Made by a program: the position numbers and the translations under genes. DNA of 64,000 nucleotides, taken from contig CM077116.1 in assembly GCA_039619475.1 (NCBI GenBank), positions 7,922,501 through 7,986,500 of the forward strand, written 5' to 3'. This stretch comes from Icerya purchasi. Its lineage: Eukaryota; Arthropoda; Insecta; Hemiptera; Monophlebidae. The notes under the pieces were generated by a model, which worked only from the letters and a program-made list of their open reading frames with translations, was not told the origin of the DNA and ran no database searches. Numbering within the stretch: the first letter of the stretch is position 1; each line of letters opens with the position of its first letter. This document shows, in pieces, positions 45,454-56,409 of this stretch.

Positions 45454-46309
45454 TTTAGAGAAAACAGGAAGAATGCAGATTGTTAGACATACCTACACGA
45501 CTTCCATTCCTATAAATAGGAGTAATTATTCCCATCTTCAAAACGTCTGGAAATTTACCAAATTTAATGGACTCATTGAATAGATAGGTTAAAGGTCTCA
45601 GGAAGAATAGTAAATTTTCTTTTAATAAAACAACAGATGTTCCATCTACACCGTATGAAGCTTTATTAGGCAAAGAAAGAATAGAACATCTCACTTCATC
45701 CAAAGTAAAGTATAAAAACCCGAAGGAATTACTCTGCTTTAATTCTGACAATTCCGTAACCCCACTATTCGGTAACCCGGAGATCAGATTATTTACAGAG
45801 TTGGAAAAATGTAAGTTAAATTTATGAGCTACTTGCTCTTCGTTACCTTTCACGGAGATAAGCGCGACATCGATTTTTATATCCTTAAGCGTATCCTTTT
45901 TAATACTTAAAAACAGATTTTATAACAGCCCAATATTTTTTAGAATCGCCATAACACGTGTATAACAAATTATTATAATACTGTGACTTTTCCCTTCTGA
46001 CCAACTTTTGCATGGATTTCGAAAGTTCCTTGAAATGTTGAAATAAGCAATTATCTTTTGGAAAAAAAGAAAATAGCTTATGCACCGCATTTTTCTTACG
46101 TGACAACTCCAGAATTTCATTAGTTACCCAAGGAGATCTTTTCTTAGTACATTTATTAATGCATCTTGGCCATTTAGCTAGTTCCACGCACCATTTAACC
46201 CTTTGTATAAACATATCAAATTTTTGGTCAATAGTCCACGAATTTTGATATGTATTTTACTAACGTCGCATTCCATTAAGTGAGACTGAAATATTTTTTT
46301 ATCAAAAAC

Positions 46310-46714
46310 CTAGTCTCGTCCAACAGACTTTATCTGGAAATCCGCATTTATTTTGAGACATACAGTTACTGCATAGTGGTCCAGAAAACTCACAGCAGTA
46401 ATATCTTGATCAATATTTAAATTAAGTACATCATTATTCAGTCCTCGAATAAAAACATGATCGAGACATGATTTATAATTGAGACCATCCCTGGTGTATG
46501 TTACCGAATTTCCAACATTATGAAAGCCATAGGAACTTATAAGGTTTGAATAATCTGCACTGTGAACCATATTTAATAAGTTGATATTGATATCACCAGT
46601 TATAATAGCAGGATGTTCTAGAGTCTCAATAATATCTTGAAGCTCATCTAAAAACTTCGACTCAATAATAGCATTACTATTCACGTTGAACATATTAAAT
46701 AAAGCACTATCCAT
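46310..46714 (-). pseudogene. CR1-like LINE endonuclease, C-terminal half
   Basis: A 134-codon frame with IITGDININLL, NSVTYTRDGLNYKSCLDHVF and SFLDHYAVTV. These are the GDxN, SxIDHxF and SDH catalytic blocks of APE-type LINE endonucleases. The SDH Ser is Leu here. The N-terminal half (the ETWL motif region) is missing, so the element is 5'-truncated. Confidence 0.88.
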
Positions 46715-46747
46715 TCCTAGATTACATATATGAAAACACGAAATAAA

Positions 46748-46944
46748 CTAACAATTCACAGGAAATTTAATTATATTATGTTAATACTTAAACAACACCG
46801 ACATGTTTCATAGTACAAACTACATCATTATGATGTAACACAAATAATTTATGTTATACTATGATGATATAGTTACTACTATGAAATATGTCGATGTTGT
46901 TTAAATATTAACATTATATAATTATATTTCCTGTATATTGTTAG
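46748..46944. mobile_element. Foldback MITE, 197 bp, about 66-bp arms
   Basis: The left arm begins CTAACAAT and runs to TTTCATAGTA (46748-46813). The right arm (to 46944) is its reverse complement with a handful of mismatches (GTCGATGTTGTTTAAATATT versus the left arm's AACACCGAC). The centre has its own small palindrome, TACATCATTATGATGTA. It lies at the 5' edge of the CR1-like LINE. No clear target-site duplication. Confidence 0.85.
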
Positions 46945-46949
46945 ATTTG

Positions 46950-47745
46950 TTCGTTTTTTCAGCATTACTATTATATTCAATAAGCAATTGAAAAGGGTCT
47001 ATAACAGTACATTGAACACAACTAGAAGCATAAAAACGTTTCAAGTCTGGTGTTGGTTAATACAACGAAGCCTTCTTTGACTAAGATTTTTCCATGTCTG
47101 CAGAGACATCATTTCATATCTTGTATTAGAATTAATGAATGCTAGATTTGGAACACTTCCAAACTGATGGATGATTAAATCACTTTTTGAATTATCACAT
47201 GAAGATATAAAGAACACAGTTTAATGTAGCTGCAAATTCCGACTCGGTCAAACTATCTACGAGATCGGCAACTCCCTTTACATTTACTAGTCTGCATTAC
47301 GAGCAGGACGTCCTTTATCGGCGGTTCTATGTTTTTCTTTTCCATAGCAGAAAGTAACAAATTTCTCAGTTCTTGTGTCTCTCCTAAACGGTGTTCTTTT
47401 AGATGTTACGGCACATATTAGTAGAATTGCTAAAAGATTAAGAAAAACCAAAATTTCCAACAATTACATTTGGTCGCTGGGATTCACTTTCTAGCGCCTT
47501 AACTAGCCTTTTTATTTGATTAAGTGTCATATCATTATTTTCCAATAACTGATTACGAAGGTCATTAGAAATACAACCTTCAATAATTTGCATGCGGATC
47601 GCTTTCACGAATGTAGAAAAATCATTGAATGAACAGTTATTCGATTGTTTCCGAACTCATTTCATAAAAGCTGAAACTGACTCGCCCTCATCCTGACAAA
47701 TATGATTTAATAAATCATTAATATATTATGTTCATAAAATTTATT
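46950..47745 (-). pseudogene. gypsy gag remnant
   Basis: The minus strand reads CQDEGESVSAFMK, VRKQSNNCSFNDFSTFVKAI, RMQIIEGCISNDLRNQLLEN and NDMTLNQIKRLVKALESES. This is the capsid C-terminal pattern of Ty3/gypsy gag (EGES...F...LR......CF......RD....G..D...R..LL....L.L..A......E). It probably belongs to the same gypsy copy as the pol pieces at 40.6-43.6 kb. The nucleocapsid part (47000-47250) is unreadable. Confidence 0.75.
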
Positions 47746-48191
47746 ATTTTTTGGCACAATTTTCGATAACAGTCGTTCAAGTATATAAATATATGTATCG
47801 CATTTATGAGAAAAGGTACAAATACTATAATTCCGGCCCACCAGGTAAACATAATTTTGTTGTTTCACTCTTCAACGTCAGCAATCTTCTCAGCCGTAAA
47901 GTAATATTCCTACGTTTACTTCCACCTGACTCAATCATACGCGCAGACGTAGCATTCCTTACGAAGAAATATGCAATCGGGGAATTACGGTTTTTCATAG
48001 CCTGAAAACGCTAATCCTCACAGTAAACGGAATGTTCAAAAAAAATACATTAATCGCTTTGTCCAATTAAACTAAAATTAAATTGGACCAATATCATAGA
48101 AGATAACAACAAACGTAAATGTGAAAATAAACATTATTTATATCTAACAAACGTAAATAGGTAAAATTAATATGAAAATAGAAATAAACAT
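47746..48191. other. Spacer, nothing recognised
   Basis: The plus frame 47751-48005 has no family resemblance. GTCCAATTTAA-type inverted words around 48060-48090 form a small hairpin. This would be the expected place for the 5' LTR of the gypsy copy, but no LTR pair can be shown. Confidence 0.35.
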
Positions 48192-48494
48192 CTTACCGTT
48201 TTAAAAGCCAGCGTGGTAGCCTAGTGGTTAAGGTGTTTGGCTACCAAATCAGAGATGTCATAGGTTATCGAGACTTGTCTCGTCCCGGATCCAAGTCGTT
48301 CCCAAGTTTACCCAGCCTGAAATAGTTGGGTTCCAGAGAAATCTGGGAAAGTAAAGGCGGCTGAGAAAAAGGAACTGCCCCACCTACTCTCATTAGTACC
48401 GTTGGGCTTAGTATCATTATGGAATGCTTAACTTCATAATTCTTGATACCTTATCAACGATATATGGGATTTACTTTACTTACGGTTTAAAAAG
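48192..48494 (+). mobile_element. tRNA-derived SINE, family 2, with target-site duplications
   Basis: Body 48208-48478. The head, GTGGTAGCCTAGTGGTTAAG, has a pol III A box. A B-box-like GGTTATCGAGACTTG follows, then a body with CCCAGCCTGAAATAGTTGGG and a (TTTACTTTAC) tail. Flanks are CTTACCGTTTTAAAAG (48192-48207) and CTTACGGTTTAAAAAG (48479-48494), a 16-bp duplication with 14 matches. Unrelated to SINE family 1 outside the tRNA part. Confidence 0.92.
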
Positions 48495-48999
48495 CAATGT
48501 TTCTTATTTCTGGATGAAGTAAAAAGGATACATTTTACACACAAAATCTACGTCCTACGAACTGACAAAATTAAAAATATTCTAACTGAATGAAAATAAC
48601 GGAACTATCATTATACTAGTATTTCATCCCCGTTACTATTTCATAACGTTTAAGAAATAATCAGGTAACTTCTTATTTAATTACATAATAAACACGATAT
48701 AATTATACGTGTCTACTTTATAAACAGAAGTAAACAAAATCCAATCTTTCTTCTACTACTGTGGCTTATTATTTAAACCAAAAATTATATTTGTACTTAT
48801 TACAGTAAAGATATATTATAATTACTGTATGAGTCAGAAACATGGATGCTTTATACATAATCTATCTAGAAACCGGGACAGCATTAACAATGTAGAATGG
48901 GACGCATATGGAATATTGGTTGAAATTGTTTTTTTACGGCAATATATAAATCCTCTGGCGATTCAGGCTAGAATTTTAGGCAATTAAGTTGGATATTTA
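48495..48999. other. Spacer, possible short LINE scrap
   Basis: Mostly AT-rich. LLYESETWML near 48820-48855 (plus) recalls the LYG(A/S)ETW motif of RTE-like LINEs, too short to call. Confidence 0.3.
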
Positions 49000-49560
49000 C
49001 TCTTAAACGCGGTAAACATATAATTTATTTGGCAGGAAACGTAACTTCGTATTATAAAGTACAAAACGTCATGACAACAGTGTGGTTGCGATGATGCAAA
49101 AGTTCAGTTGGCTAAATATCGTTTTTCCTCCGGAAAAGAGAGAAAAATAAGGGAAAAATCTTTGTGCGCATTTAGCTTTTAAATTCTGGGTTGAATATGA
49201 ATCGAGCGGATAGTAAGCTCGAACGCTATTTTCCGAATATCCTTGGGAGACAATCCGAAATAAATACTTGAAGTGAGAATCATGTATTTTTCAAATTCTC
49301 TTTCCTGTACATCGGTAAAAATCAGTTGATTCTTTTGGTTGTCTGTTTTTGTAGATGATGTTGAACGTTCGTATTGTTCATCTCTTCAACAGAAATTTTT
49401 TTACAATTCCTCGTTAACGTGTGCAATGATTTATGCCAAAATCCTTCGCGACAGACCTTATGGATTTACCAGGGTTTTTCACTTCTCTAGCAGCACGTAA
49501 GTTCTCGAGAAATTTTTTTTTTTATAATGCCGTACCATTTTCATGATTAGCTCTGAAACG
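49000..49560 (-). mobile_element. pogo-like (CENP-B/psq-type) transposase remnant
   Basis: From about 49545 on the minus strand: KKFLENLRAARE, then NPGKSIRSVAKDFGIN, which is a psq-type helix-turn-helix (A......GKSIR.AAKDFGI). After a frameshift, VQEREFEKYMILTS... and the following residues down to 49200 correspond to the E.....Y.......G......R..AF region before the second DNA-binding domain. No catalytic triad or terminal repeats were seen. A domesticated psq gene is possible but unlikely given the frameshifts. Confidence 0.5.
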
Positions 49561-49794
49561 AAGAAACATTTATGCGGAAAAAACCTAAAATGTCAATAAG
49601 AAAAAGCAATACACAAACATGGTATTGGTTGTCGCATATGGCAACGAGCTCTTGTCAACCTGAGACAATCTACTCCAAAATACGTTTTACAATGTAACCT
49701 CTCAAAATAAATTCAAGTAAATGATTACTTGAAAAAATATATATATGTATTAGTATCGTGAAGTACATATTTAGCATTATCAATCTAAAACATC

Positions 49795-51260
49795 TGGCTT
49801 ACGATATTCCTTCTTCTATATATCAACAACTTGGAGAATTATGGTTTTAGTCTTCCTACTGGTACTAAGCCTACTGAAAGGGAATGTTTAGTGAAAATTG
49901 GTAATGAATATAGTGATATGGGGAAAACGAAATATGGAGTAGGACAAGGAACTATATTAGCACCGTTACTGTTTTTAATTTACATCAACTCCATTCACAA
50001 TTGTATTACGAACGCCAAACTTTACGCATAAGCTGATGACATTGCTCTGGTAATTGAACACCAAGACGTAGAAATAGTAGAAAGGCTGCTTCAGGAGGAC
50101 TTGAATATGGTTTGCAGATGGGTACACGATAAGTAATTATTAATAAATCCCAAAAAATCAAAAGTGATGTACGTAAGAACACCGAGTAGATTTAGAAAGT
50201 TCGTGCCTAAAATAGTTTTGCACAAGGTAGATTGCCTTCATGGATCGGAAGTATGCCATTGTGAGCCGTTAGAAACAGCTGATAATTTCAAATACCTGGG
50301 AATAACATTCGATAAGGCGTTAACTTGGAGAGTTCACATAGATAACATTGCTAGGAAAATTAGGCAGACGATGCCGGCGTTATACAAATTAAAACAATTT
50401 ATGAATTACAAAACTACGAGACTGTATTTTGACTCATTAATAATGACTACGATTAGATACGGACTCGAAATTTGGGGGGAGGCAAAAAAACGGAATTAAG
50501 GAAAATTTACTCTACAGAAAAGATGTTTAAAAATTTTGTTACCGAATTGGAGAAGTGCGAATCTTGTAACGAATTCTACTTGGTGGGACAATAATAAAGA
50601 AATGTCTCCAAAAATGTTTTTTTATTACAGTAAACTTTTAAGGTATAAAACAGAAAAAATAAGATTACCGGCAAGGGAAAAGGTATATGTGACTAGGAAC
50701 TATGACAATTTATGTTTTATAAGACCTAAAGGGATTAATAATAAAATTGATAATGTTGAAGAGGAAGTTATGAGTCATTTACTAGGTAACTTACCAAAGG
50801 AATTAAGAGACTAATGTAATTTGAATATATGGAAAGACAAAATAAAAATATGGTTGATTGCGTGGTGCAAAGAATGAGAAATGGATAGTCATAGGAAAGG
50901 AACAGCGATAAGACGGGTAATTGATTGAAAGAGTAAATAATTATAAATGATGTAATGGAAAAAAAAACAAAAAAAAACTAATGTTTGGTGCTCATGTTTT
51001 AGCTGCATTACTTATGGCTTATGTGAAAATATTGTGGTACGATGTGCGATGGGTATACATGTTGTGAATTAAAATTAGACGTAGAATAATAAAATAGAAG
51101 TTAAGTTGAATTAAGTAATTATATATAAGACGAATAAGATGTATTAGACTTAAGATGTATATGATGAATAAACGATATAATTATGTTGGGAACCCACAGA
51201 CGGGCAATTGCCTTGTGGGACCAGCAAATTATTAAAAAAAAAAAAAAAAAAAAAAAACAG
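49795..51260 (+). mobile_element. LINE, 5'-truncated, RT to poly(A) tail
   Basis: Plus strand: KYGVGQGTILAPLLFLIYIN (RT motif B), then LYA-ADDIALVIEHQDVEIV (motif C, with one stop in YADD), LINPKKSKVMYVRTP (motif D), DNFKYLGITFDKALTWRVHI, YKLKQFMNYKTTRLYFDSLI and, near the end, EVMSHLLGNLPKELRD. The 3' end at 51190-51235 carries a stem-loop (CCCACAGACGGGCAATTGCC, then TTGTGGG) and a 25-base poly(A) tail at 51233-51257. Few stops, so fairly young. Probably of the CR1/Jockey supergroup. Confidence 0.9.
51195..51257 (+). other. LINE 3' stem-loop and poly(A)
   Basis: AACCCACAGACGGGCAATTG, then CCTTGTGGGACC, can pair CCCACA with TGTGGG around an inner GGCAATTGCC palindrome. ATTATTAAAA and a pure A-run follow. 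Many LINE reverse transcriptases recognise a 3' hairpin of this sort, so it is a plausible template-recognition site. Confidence 0.6.
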
Positions 51261-51811
51261 TGAACACGCAGAAATTCTGCTTCAAAAAACTGATTTTTGA
51301 AGCTGACATAATTGTTTTAAATGGTAACCTCGTAAGCAGTCTAGTGTATTAATCCCCGTAACATAATATAGGTTTATATATTGCAGTATACATTCTATAA
51401 AGATGGTAACTATTAAATATTTGATTTAAATAATAAAAAAGGTAGCTTAATTTGCTTAATTTTGCTGTTAAATATATTGGAATTTTAAATTTAGTTGAAT
51501 TAATTTAAGTAAAGCTGCGATATTCAACGAAAATGTTTAAAGTCCTTGTTTAAAAGTTTATTAGTTAAATTGAACATGTTTAAATTCATCTGCTTATTAT
51601 AAAATCTGTAGGAATATATATACTGCGTGAAAAAAACAGAAGCTAAAGAGACCTACACGACGAACGTATAACATCCTGTTTTTTGGAAATCAGTGAAAAT
51701 TTGTTTTGTTTTTTTTTTTTTTGGTTTCTTTAACGTTAAATTAAAAACGAAAAAACATGGAAACTAAATAAAAGAAAAAAAAATATAATGGCTTGTTACA
51801 TTTCTTTTTTT

Positions 51812-51865
51812 TTTTTTTAATTGGGCTCGTCAACCAAGGACCTTCACCCAGTACATTTCTTTAAA
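51812..51865 (-). mobile_element. I-like LINE (family 1), tail-only fragment
   Basis: T-run, then AATTGGGCTCGTCAACCAAG and GACCTTCACCCAG match the 3' tail of the copy at 53262 (TTGGGCTCGTCAACCGGGTA, then CCTTTACCCAG). The insertion is about 50 bp, the shortest copy in the window. Confidence 0.75.
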
Positions 51866-53261
51866 TTTAGCAAGGTTTATTTGAGAATGTTGGTCGACAA
51901 GAAATTTTTTTTTCGGTGGAAGACATATCGTCACTCGTGTACAAGAATATACTGCCAATATTTTTATCTTTTAAAGAATCTGTTCTTCTAAATGTACATA
52001 GTTCTTCTGACCATCACGCTTCTTCTGCTCTGATGTTGTCTTTAGTTACCTTCACCGCTTCAAGCATTGACCCAGAAATATTTTACGAGAATTCAAAATG
52101 ATTTTTTGTGTAATTGCTCATTTTTATTAGCGTTGATGCAATTATAAAGAAAAAACGAAGCGGAAAAATAAAAATAAAATGAAACATTAAAAATACGAAA
52201 AGTGGCGTTTATTTTGAAGATAAGAACACCTTTACTTAAAATCGTAAGATCGAAGTTAAATATTATTATGCTTTTTATTAGAAAGGTTGCGTGAATTTGT
52301 CAGACGGATGTTTTTTTTAAATTTATTAGTTAGCGTTATATTTTAAGAGGTAAAGCACACCCAAAACATTGGGATTTTCCAGATTTTTTCAGTTACATTG
52401 ACCAATTTTAGAAATAGTCAACTTAAAACTACGTCTATTATTGACTATTTTAACTGTTAACCTTTTTTTTTTTTGTTTTTCAAGGCTTCGGCTGTAGCCA
52501 TTTGACTACTGTAGCAACATTCAGAATGAAAAAAATTAGGGAAACTCGGAAATTTGTTATTTGTCATTCGAAAGTCAAAAATTTTAATGTAAATTAAATT
52601 CATTAACGAAAAAATAAAAAAAAAAAAACCGCTCGAAAGCATTAGACGTTATGGAAAATATATTGAAACAAAGAGTATAAAATAGTGTACAATCGATTAC
52701 AAAGTGTCTGCATATCATTAAATTTGGAATGAAAAATTGGCTAATTTAACAGATAAATTGTATCGAATTAACACGAAATTATATTAAACTATAATGGACT
52801 TCAAGTATAAATTCCTTTGCAGTACTTTTTCTATGCGGTTTCTTTTTATTTCTAGATTAAATTCGAAAAACTCGCTAAAGGAGTCTTACGGAATTGGCCA
52901 CGAAAAAAAGTACTTAACACCCTCGAGAAAAGACATGTAAATGTTAAAATGTTATAACTAAAGCTCGAAAATTTTGGTCCCTCAAAAATCGCAAAAGAGT
53001 GCCATAAAAAAGCATAAAAACGCTAACAACTCTAGGAACGCAAAAAAAAAAAAAGCTCATAAAATTCAGAATATTGAAAAGCTGTAAATTTTTTTATAAA
53101 GAAGTAGCATACAAATTTTTTTAACGATCCATTTTATTACAATAAATTAACACAATTTTCCTTAAATTATATAATATAAAAGAGCATCAATTATCTCGCT
53201 TCATGGGCATCAAGAATATGTATAGAACTTTTAACAACAATGAAATTTTTAATATGCTTTC
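51866..53261. other. Spacer with one possible LINE tail
   Basis: AT-rich. At 52463-52510, a T-run, then GTTTTTCAAGGCTTCGGCTG and TAGCCATTTGA looks on the minus strand like a LINE/SINE 3' end with a small GGCTACAGCC hairpin and poly(A). The family is not identified. Nothing else stands out. Confidence 0.35.
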
Positions 53262-53965
53262 TTTTTTTTCTTTTTTTTTGGGCTCGTCAACCGGGTACCT
53301 TTACCCAGAAACAATTAGAACAGGAAGGAATCAATTATATCTTGATACGGTCAGATACTGTTAGGAGGAAGGAATAAATAATAGGAACAATCTGTGGAGA
53401 GGGAAAAGATAGGGCATAAGAGGCGCAATATGGAGTAGGAAGACCAAGTTTCAGCAAACTGAAGTAGAAAGCAGAGCACTCAGAAGAAAGAAATCAACAC
53501 TTAATAACCACATGATACGCATCGCAAACATGCTCTTCGTTTGAGTGGAGAGGACAATATGGAGAGGCAACCAACGAAAAACGAAAACGTGAAGAAAATA
53601 ATAGACTATGGCTTAAGAATACAAACGAATAATGAAGACAACAACAGAACGACGAAGTGAAGAAAACGAAGAGAGCCATGGATTGGCAGGAAGATCAGGT
53701 TGAACAGACGGATAAAAAGAACAATTGTTAGAGAAAGAGGAAGTGTACATATCCGATCAAAATCTAAGATGAAAAACTTTGCACAGCGGAAGGAGATTGG
53801 CCGATGGGACTTTTTTGAAGAAGAACTGAGAAGAGGCAGCAATCGGAGACAAGGAGTCCGCCGCTTCATTACCGAAGATGCCTGAATGACTAGGAACCCA
53901 CGCAAATCAATTTGAATGAAATAAAGGGAAGAAAGAACGTAGATAAGTGAGTGTATGCGGAGTAT
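53262..53965 (-). mobile_element. I-like LINE (family 1) 3' end, RNase H end to poly(A)
   Basis: On the minus strand: FAWVPSHSGIFGNEAADSL (last RNase H block, here with a normal Asp), then FLPIHGSLRFLHFVVLLLSS and CPLHSNEEHVCDAYHVVIKC (terminal C/H motif), then LGLPTPYCASYALSFPSPQ. The 3' end is TTTACCC...GAGCCCAAAAAA (T-runs at 53262-53280 on the plus strand). The RNase H block comes from the reading at 53860-53920. Only about 0.7 kb remains, with two frameshifts. Confidence 0.88.
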
Positions 53966-54289
53966 GATAAATTTCGTACCCATTTTGTTATAACCGGTTG
54001 TCCAGCAAGTGCGGTTGTCATTTTTTTAAATAAATTTATATTCGTCGAAGGTTTAAAAAATATTTTTTATAATTTGCAACCAGCCGATTTACACTAGGAA
54101 AATTATTCCTTATTTGCTCCGCAAAAGTATGTAATTCATGTATGGTACATGTCAGATGTAACATTTCTGAATAAATCACCGACTTGATTTATTTGCTTTT
54201 ACCATGATCATTGCAAATTTTTAATTGATCAACTAATTCTAGGGCTTCCGTAACCAATAAAAAAGTTTCATATATAAAATGAACAAATT

Positions 54290-55320
54290 AGTTGTTTTTA
54301 GCTGCTAAGGCTATTTACGTGGATGTGTGGCCAATAATTAGAAATGTTAGTTAATCTATTAGTTCTAATAAACTGAAGAATGGATCCAGTCGCTGTCGAA
54401 GAATTAGTAAGGATACTTATGACAGTATCTGTGCTATTGCAAAAAGTTGTGTTGAAAATTCCGGGTATTCGCAAAGTATGTAGGGAATAAAAGGGGCAAT
54501 ATTTTGGAGAGAGAATGAGCAACTTGCAGAGGGTTTCTCCTCAGAATATAAAACTGTGGATCAAGGCTATATCTCTTGTCCGCAATGAACTAAGGGCGCA
54601 AAACTTTCCTCGAAAAATGTTTTCTCCTAGCCACTACGGTTCAGTTGTGGGTTTGATGCATCTTAGACTAGGCATGGGGGAGAGCAATGCCGAGTAAGCA
54701 GATGCGTCGACTCACTCGTTTCCAAAAATTTCGGCATAGCTGAGTGTCCATAACTATGCAATTGAGGTGCCTCTTGGAAAGTCCATATAATATCTAGTGG
54801 ATTTGAATTATTACTAGGTGTCTAGTACAAGGGTTTAAGGTCACAGCCAAAGATGCCGATGAGTCTGTTATCAACAGCGTTTTTTGAGACATAAGTTACC
54901 GACAGAGAAAATACTCACTACAGAAGAATATCTCATAGATCTCCGCATCCACAACCGCTCAGCTGTCATCAAGTATCACTACTTGTGATACATTACACGC
55001 CTCGAATAACCAGGCAGTAAACGATAAACATCGGTTGGGTGGGCTTTTACTGCATCTGTGTAGAATATTAAATGGTTAAGATATTTCTGGATTGTAGCTT
55101 GTGCTAGTTCTGCGATATTTAGATACTGGAGCTTGTTACGTTTCATTAGGGAAAAGTCAACATAGATGGTCACGGTATCAGTGTGTTACAATCTGTTTGG
55201 GGAAATTAGTTACGCTTATTCTTTGGTATAACATGAGATCAAGAATCTTTGGTAATGAGTCATTATGGAAATTTCAAGCATCAGTGAAGTCCTCTATTTG
55301 AACCGGAAAAAACAGGCTGT
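54290..55320 (-). mobile_element. LINE fragment with RNase H-like and C-terminal pieces
   Basis: HLIFYTDAVKAHPTDVYRLL (like the IYTDGSK start of RNase H, near 55050), IFGNE-VDASAYSAL (like the GNExAD end, near 54690) and a C-terminal tail, LRIPGIFNTTFCNSTDTVIS and ILQFIRTNRL (54310-54480). The order fits a LINE with RNase H read on the minus strand. Heavily decayed, and the assignment rests on short motifs. Confidence 0.6.
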
Positions 55321-55479
55321 GAGTAAAATGTAAAAGGTTTCTCAGTTGGCGAAAAATTCTTTAAAATATTCTAATGGAAGGATACAACTCTCTGTTTATT
55401 TCAAACAATGTATCCTGACGCTTATTTTCTATGAAAAATCTTGAAATTTTAGAATGTATTAGTTAAAATATATTCTTAC

Positions 55480-56345
55480 TAGACGCGTCGTAGAGTAATG
55501 TTCTAATTACAATGTTGGCAATATGGCTATCATATGCATCTATTGTTTTGTCAAATGAAACCCCTATTTTAGCCCATTGACCCGATTCTTCATTTTAATT
55601 AACGTATCGCCATATACCTGATCCATATAAATTTTATGTAAAGTTGATTCATTTGGGAACTTTTTCCCTGTGTTAGTTTCCAGAAAATGTTAAATAAGTA
55701 CGTAAGAAGAACCATTGTTTTACATGTCAATTCTTTAAATACAATTAGAACAATCTCATCAATTCCAAATGCTTTTTTTGCGTTAATATTGTTGTCCATT
55801 TCCACTATAATTTCCAAAATTCTGTACACAAAAAAAAACAACTGAAAACAGCCTGCTGCGGTTATGTAATGAAGTCTCCATGTCGCCGTGGAAATCTCCG
55901 AGTTCGTTCACGTCTTTGGATGTCAGCCTCTTTGATTATCACTTTGTCCTCCCCGTTTGATTGCTATTGTTTGCCAATGACCATGTTAGCAGTAATGTCT
56001 AAGCTACTGATGTGCGTTTATTCCGAAAAAGGCGGATAAGTCGAGTCCTGATCGCTGATCACCGAACTATCAACCGCTAACGGCTTCTTTTTCTCTGTCT
56101 TCAATTCCAAATCAGATTCGGTTTTAACTGCATCGACCGAACCGCTGCTGACTTCGTTTTGCTTAAAATTCTATTCTGATATTTTGTTATAAAACATTGA
56201 CTGGTAAGGTTCGTTGGCGATCACGGAATTTAACTTGTCACTTAGTAAATTCGGTTCCATTTCTTGTTCGCTAAACGACGTATCAGAATCAGCTAGCATT
56301 CGCAATTTCAGGTCGTTATAGTTACATCCGATGATAAATCAAGAG
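55480..56345 (-). mobile_element. Jockey-like LINE pieces: ORF1 N-terminus and RT start
   Basis: From 56340 down the minus strand reads an acidic and polar segment (DTSFSEQEMEPNLLSDKLNS, then SSGSVDAVKTESDLELKTEK) typical of a Jockey ORF1 N-terminus. At 55720-55840 it jumps to RT (RILEIIVEMDNNINAKKAFG, then IDEIVLIVFKEL), which matches the NPKKAAEIDEIAPAVLKKL part of the element at 33470. The gag C-terminus and endonuclease are deleted. This is either an internally deleted Jockey or two pieces side by side. Confidence 0.65.
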
Positions 56346-56409
56346 ATAAAACTAAATAGCCAGGCGGTCAGAAATGGAACATACAAAGGATAGCAGCAGC
56401 GGAACAACT

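Larger units (their letters stand above)
44220..46735 (-). mobile_element. CR1/L2-like LINE, endonuclease plus reverse transcriptase, 5'-truncated
   Basis: From 46714 down: the C-terminal half of the endonuclease (EHPAIITGDININLL, YKSCLDHVFIRGL, SFLDHYAVTV), a linker (45900-46214, KKRSPWVTNEILELSRKKNA), RT N-terminus (45455-45853), RT core (44845-45453) and thumb (44362-44739). It ends YMGLKLYNKLPEHIKVHL near 44250. The frame is preserved in blocks of 100-200 codons, so it is younger than its neighbours. It is inserted within gypsy sequence. Confidence 0.88.
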
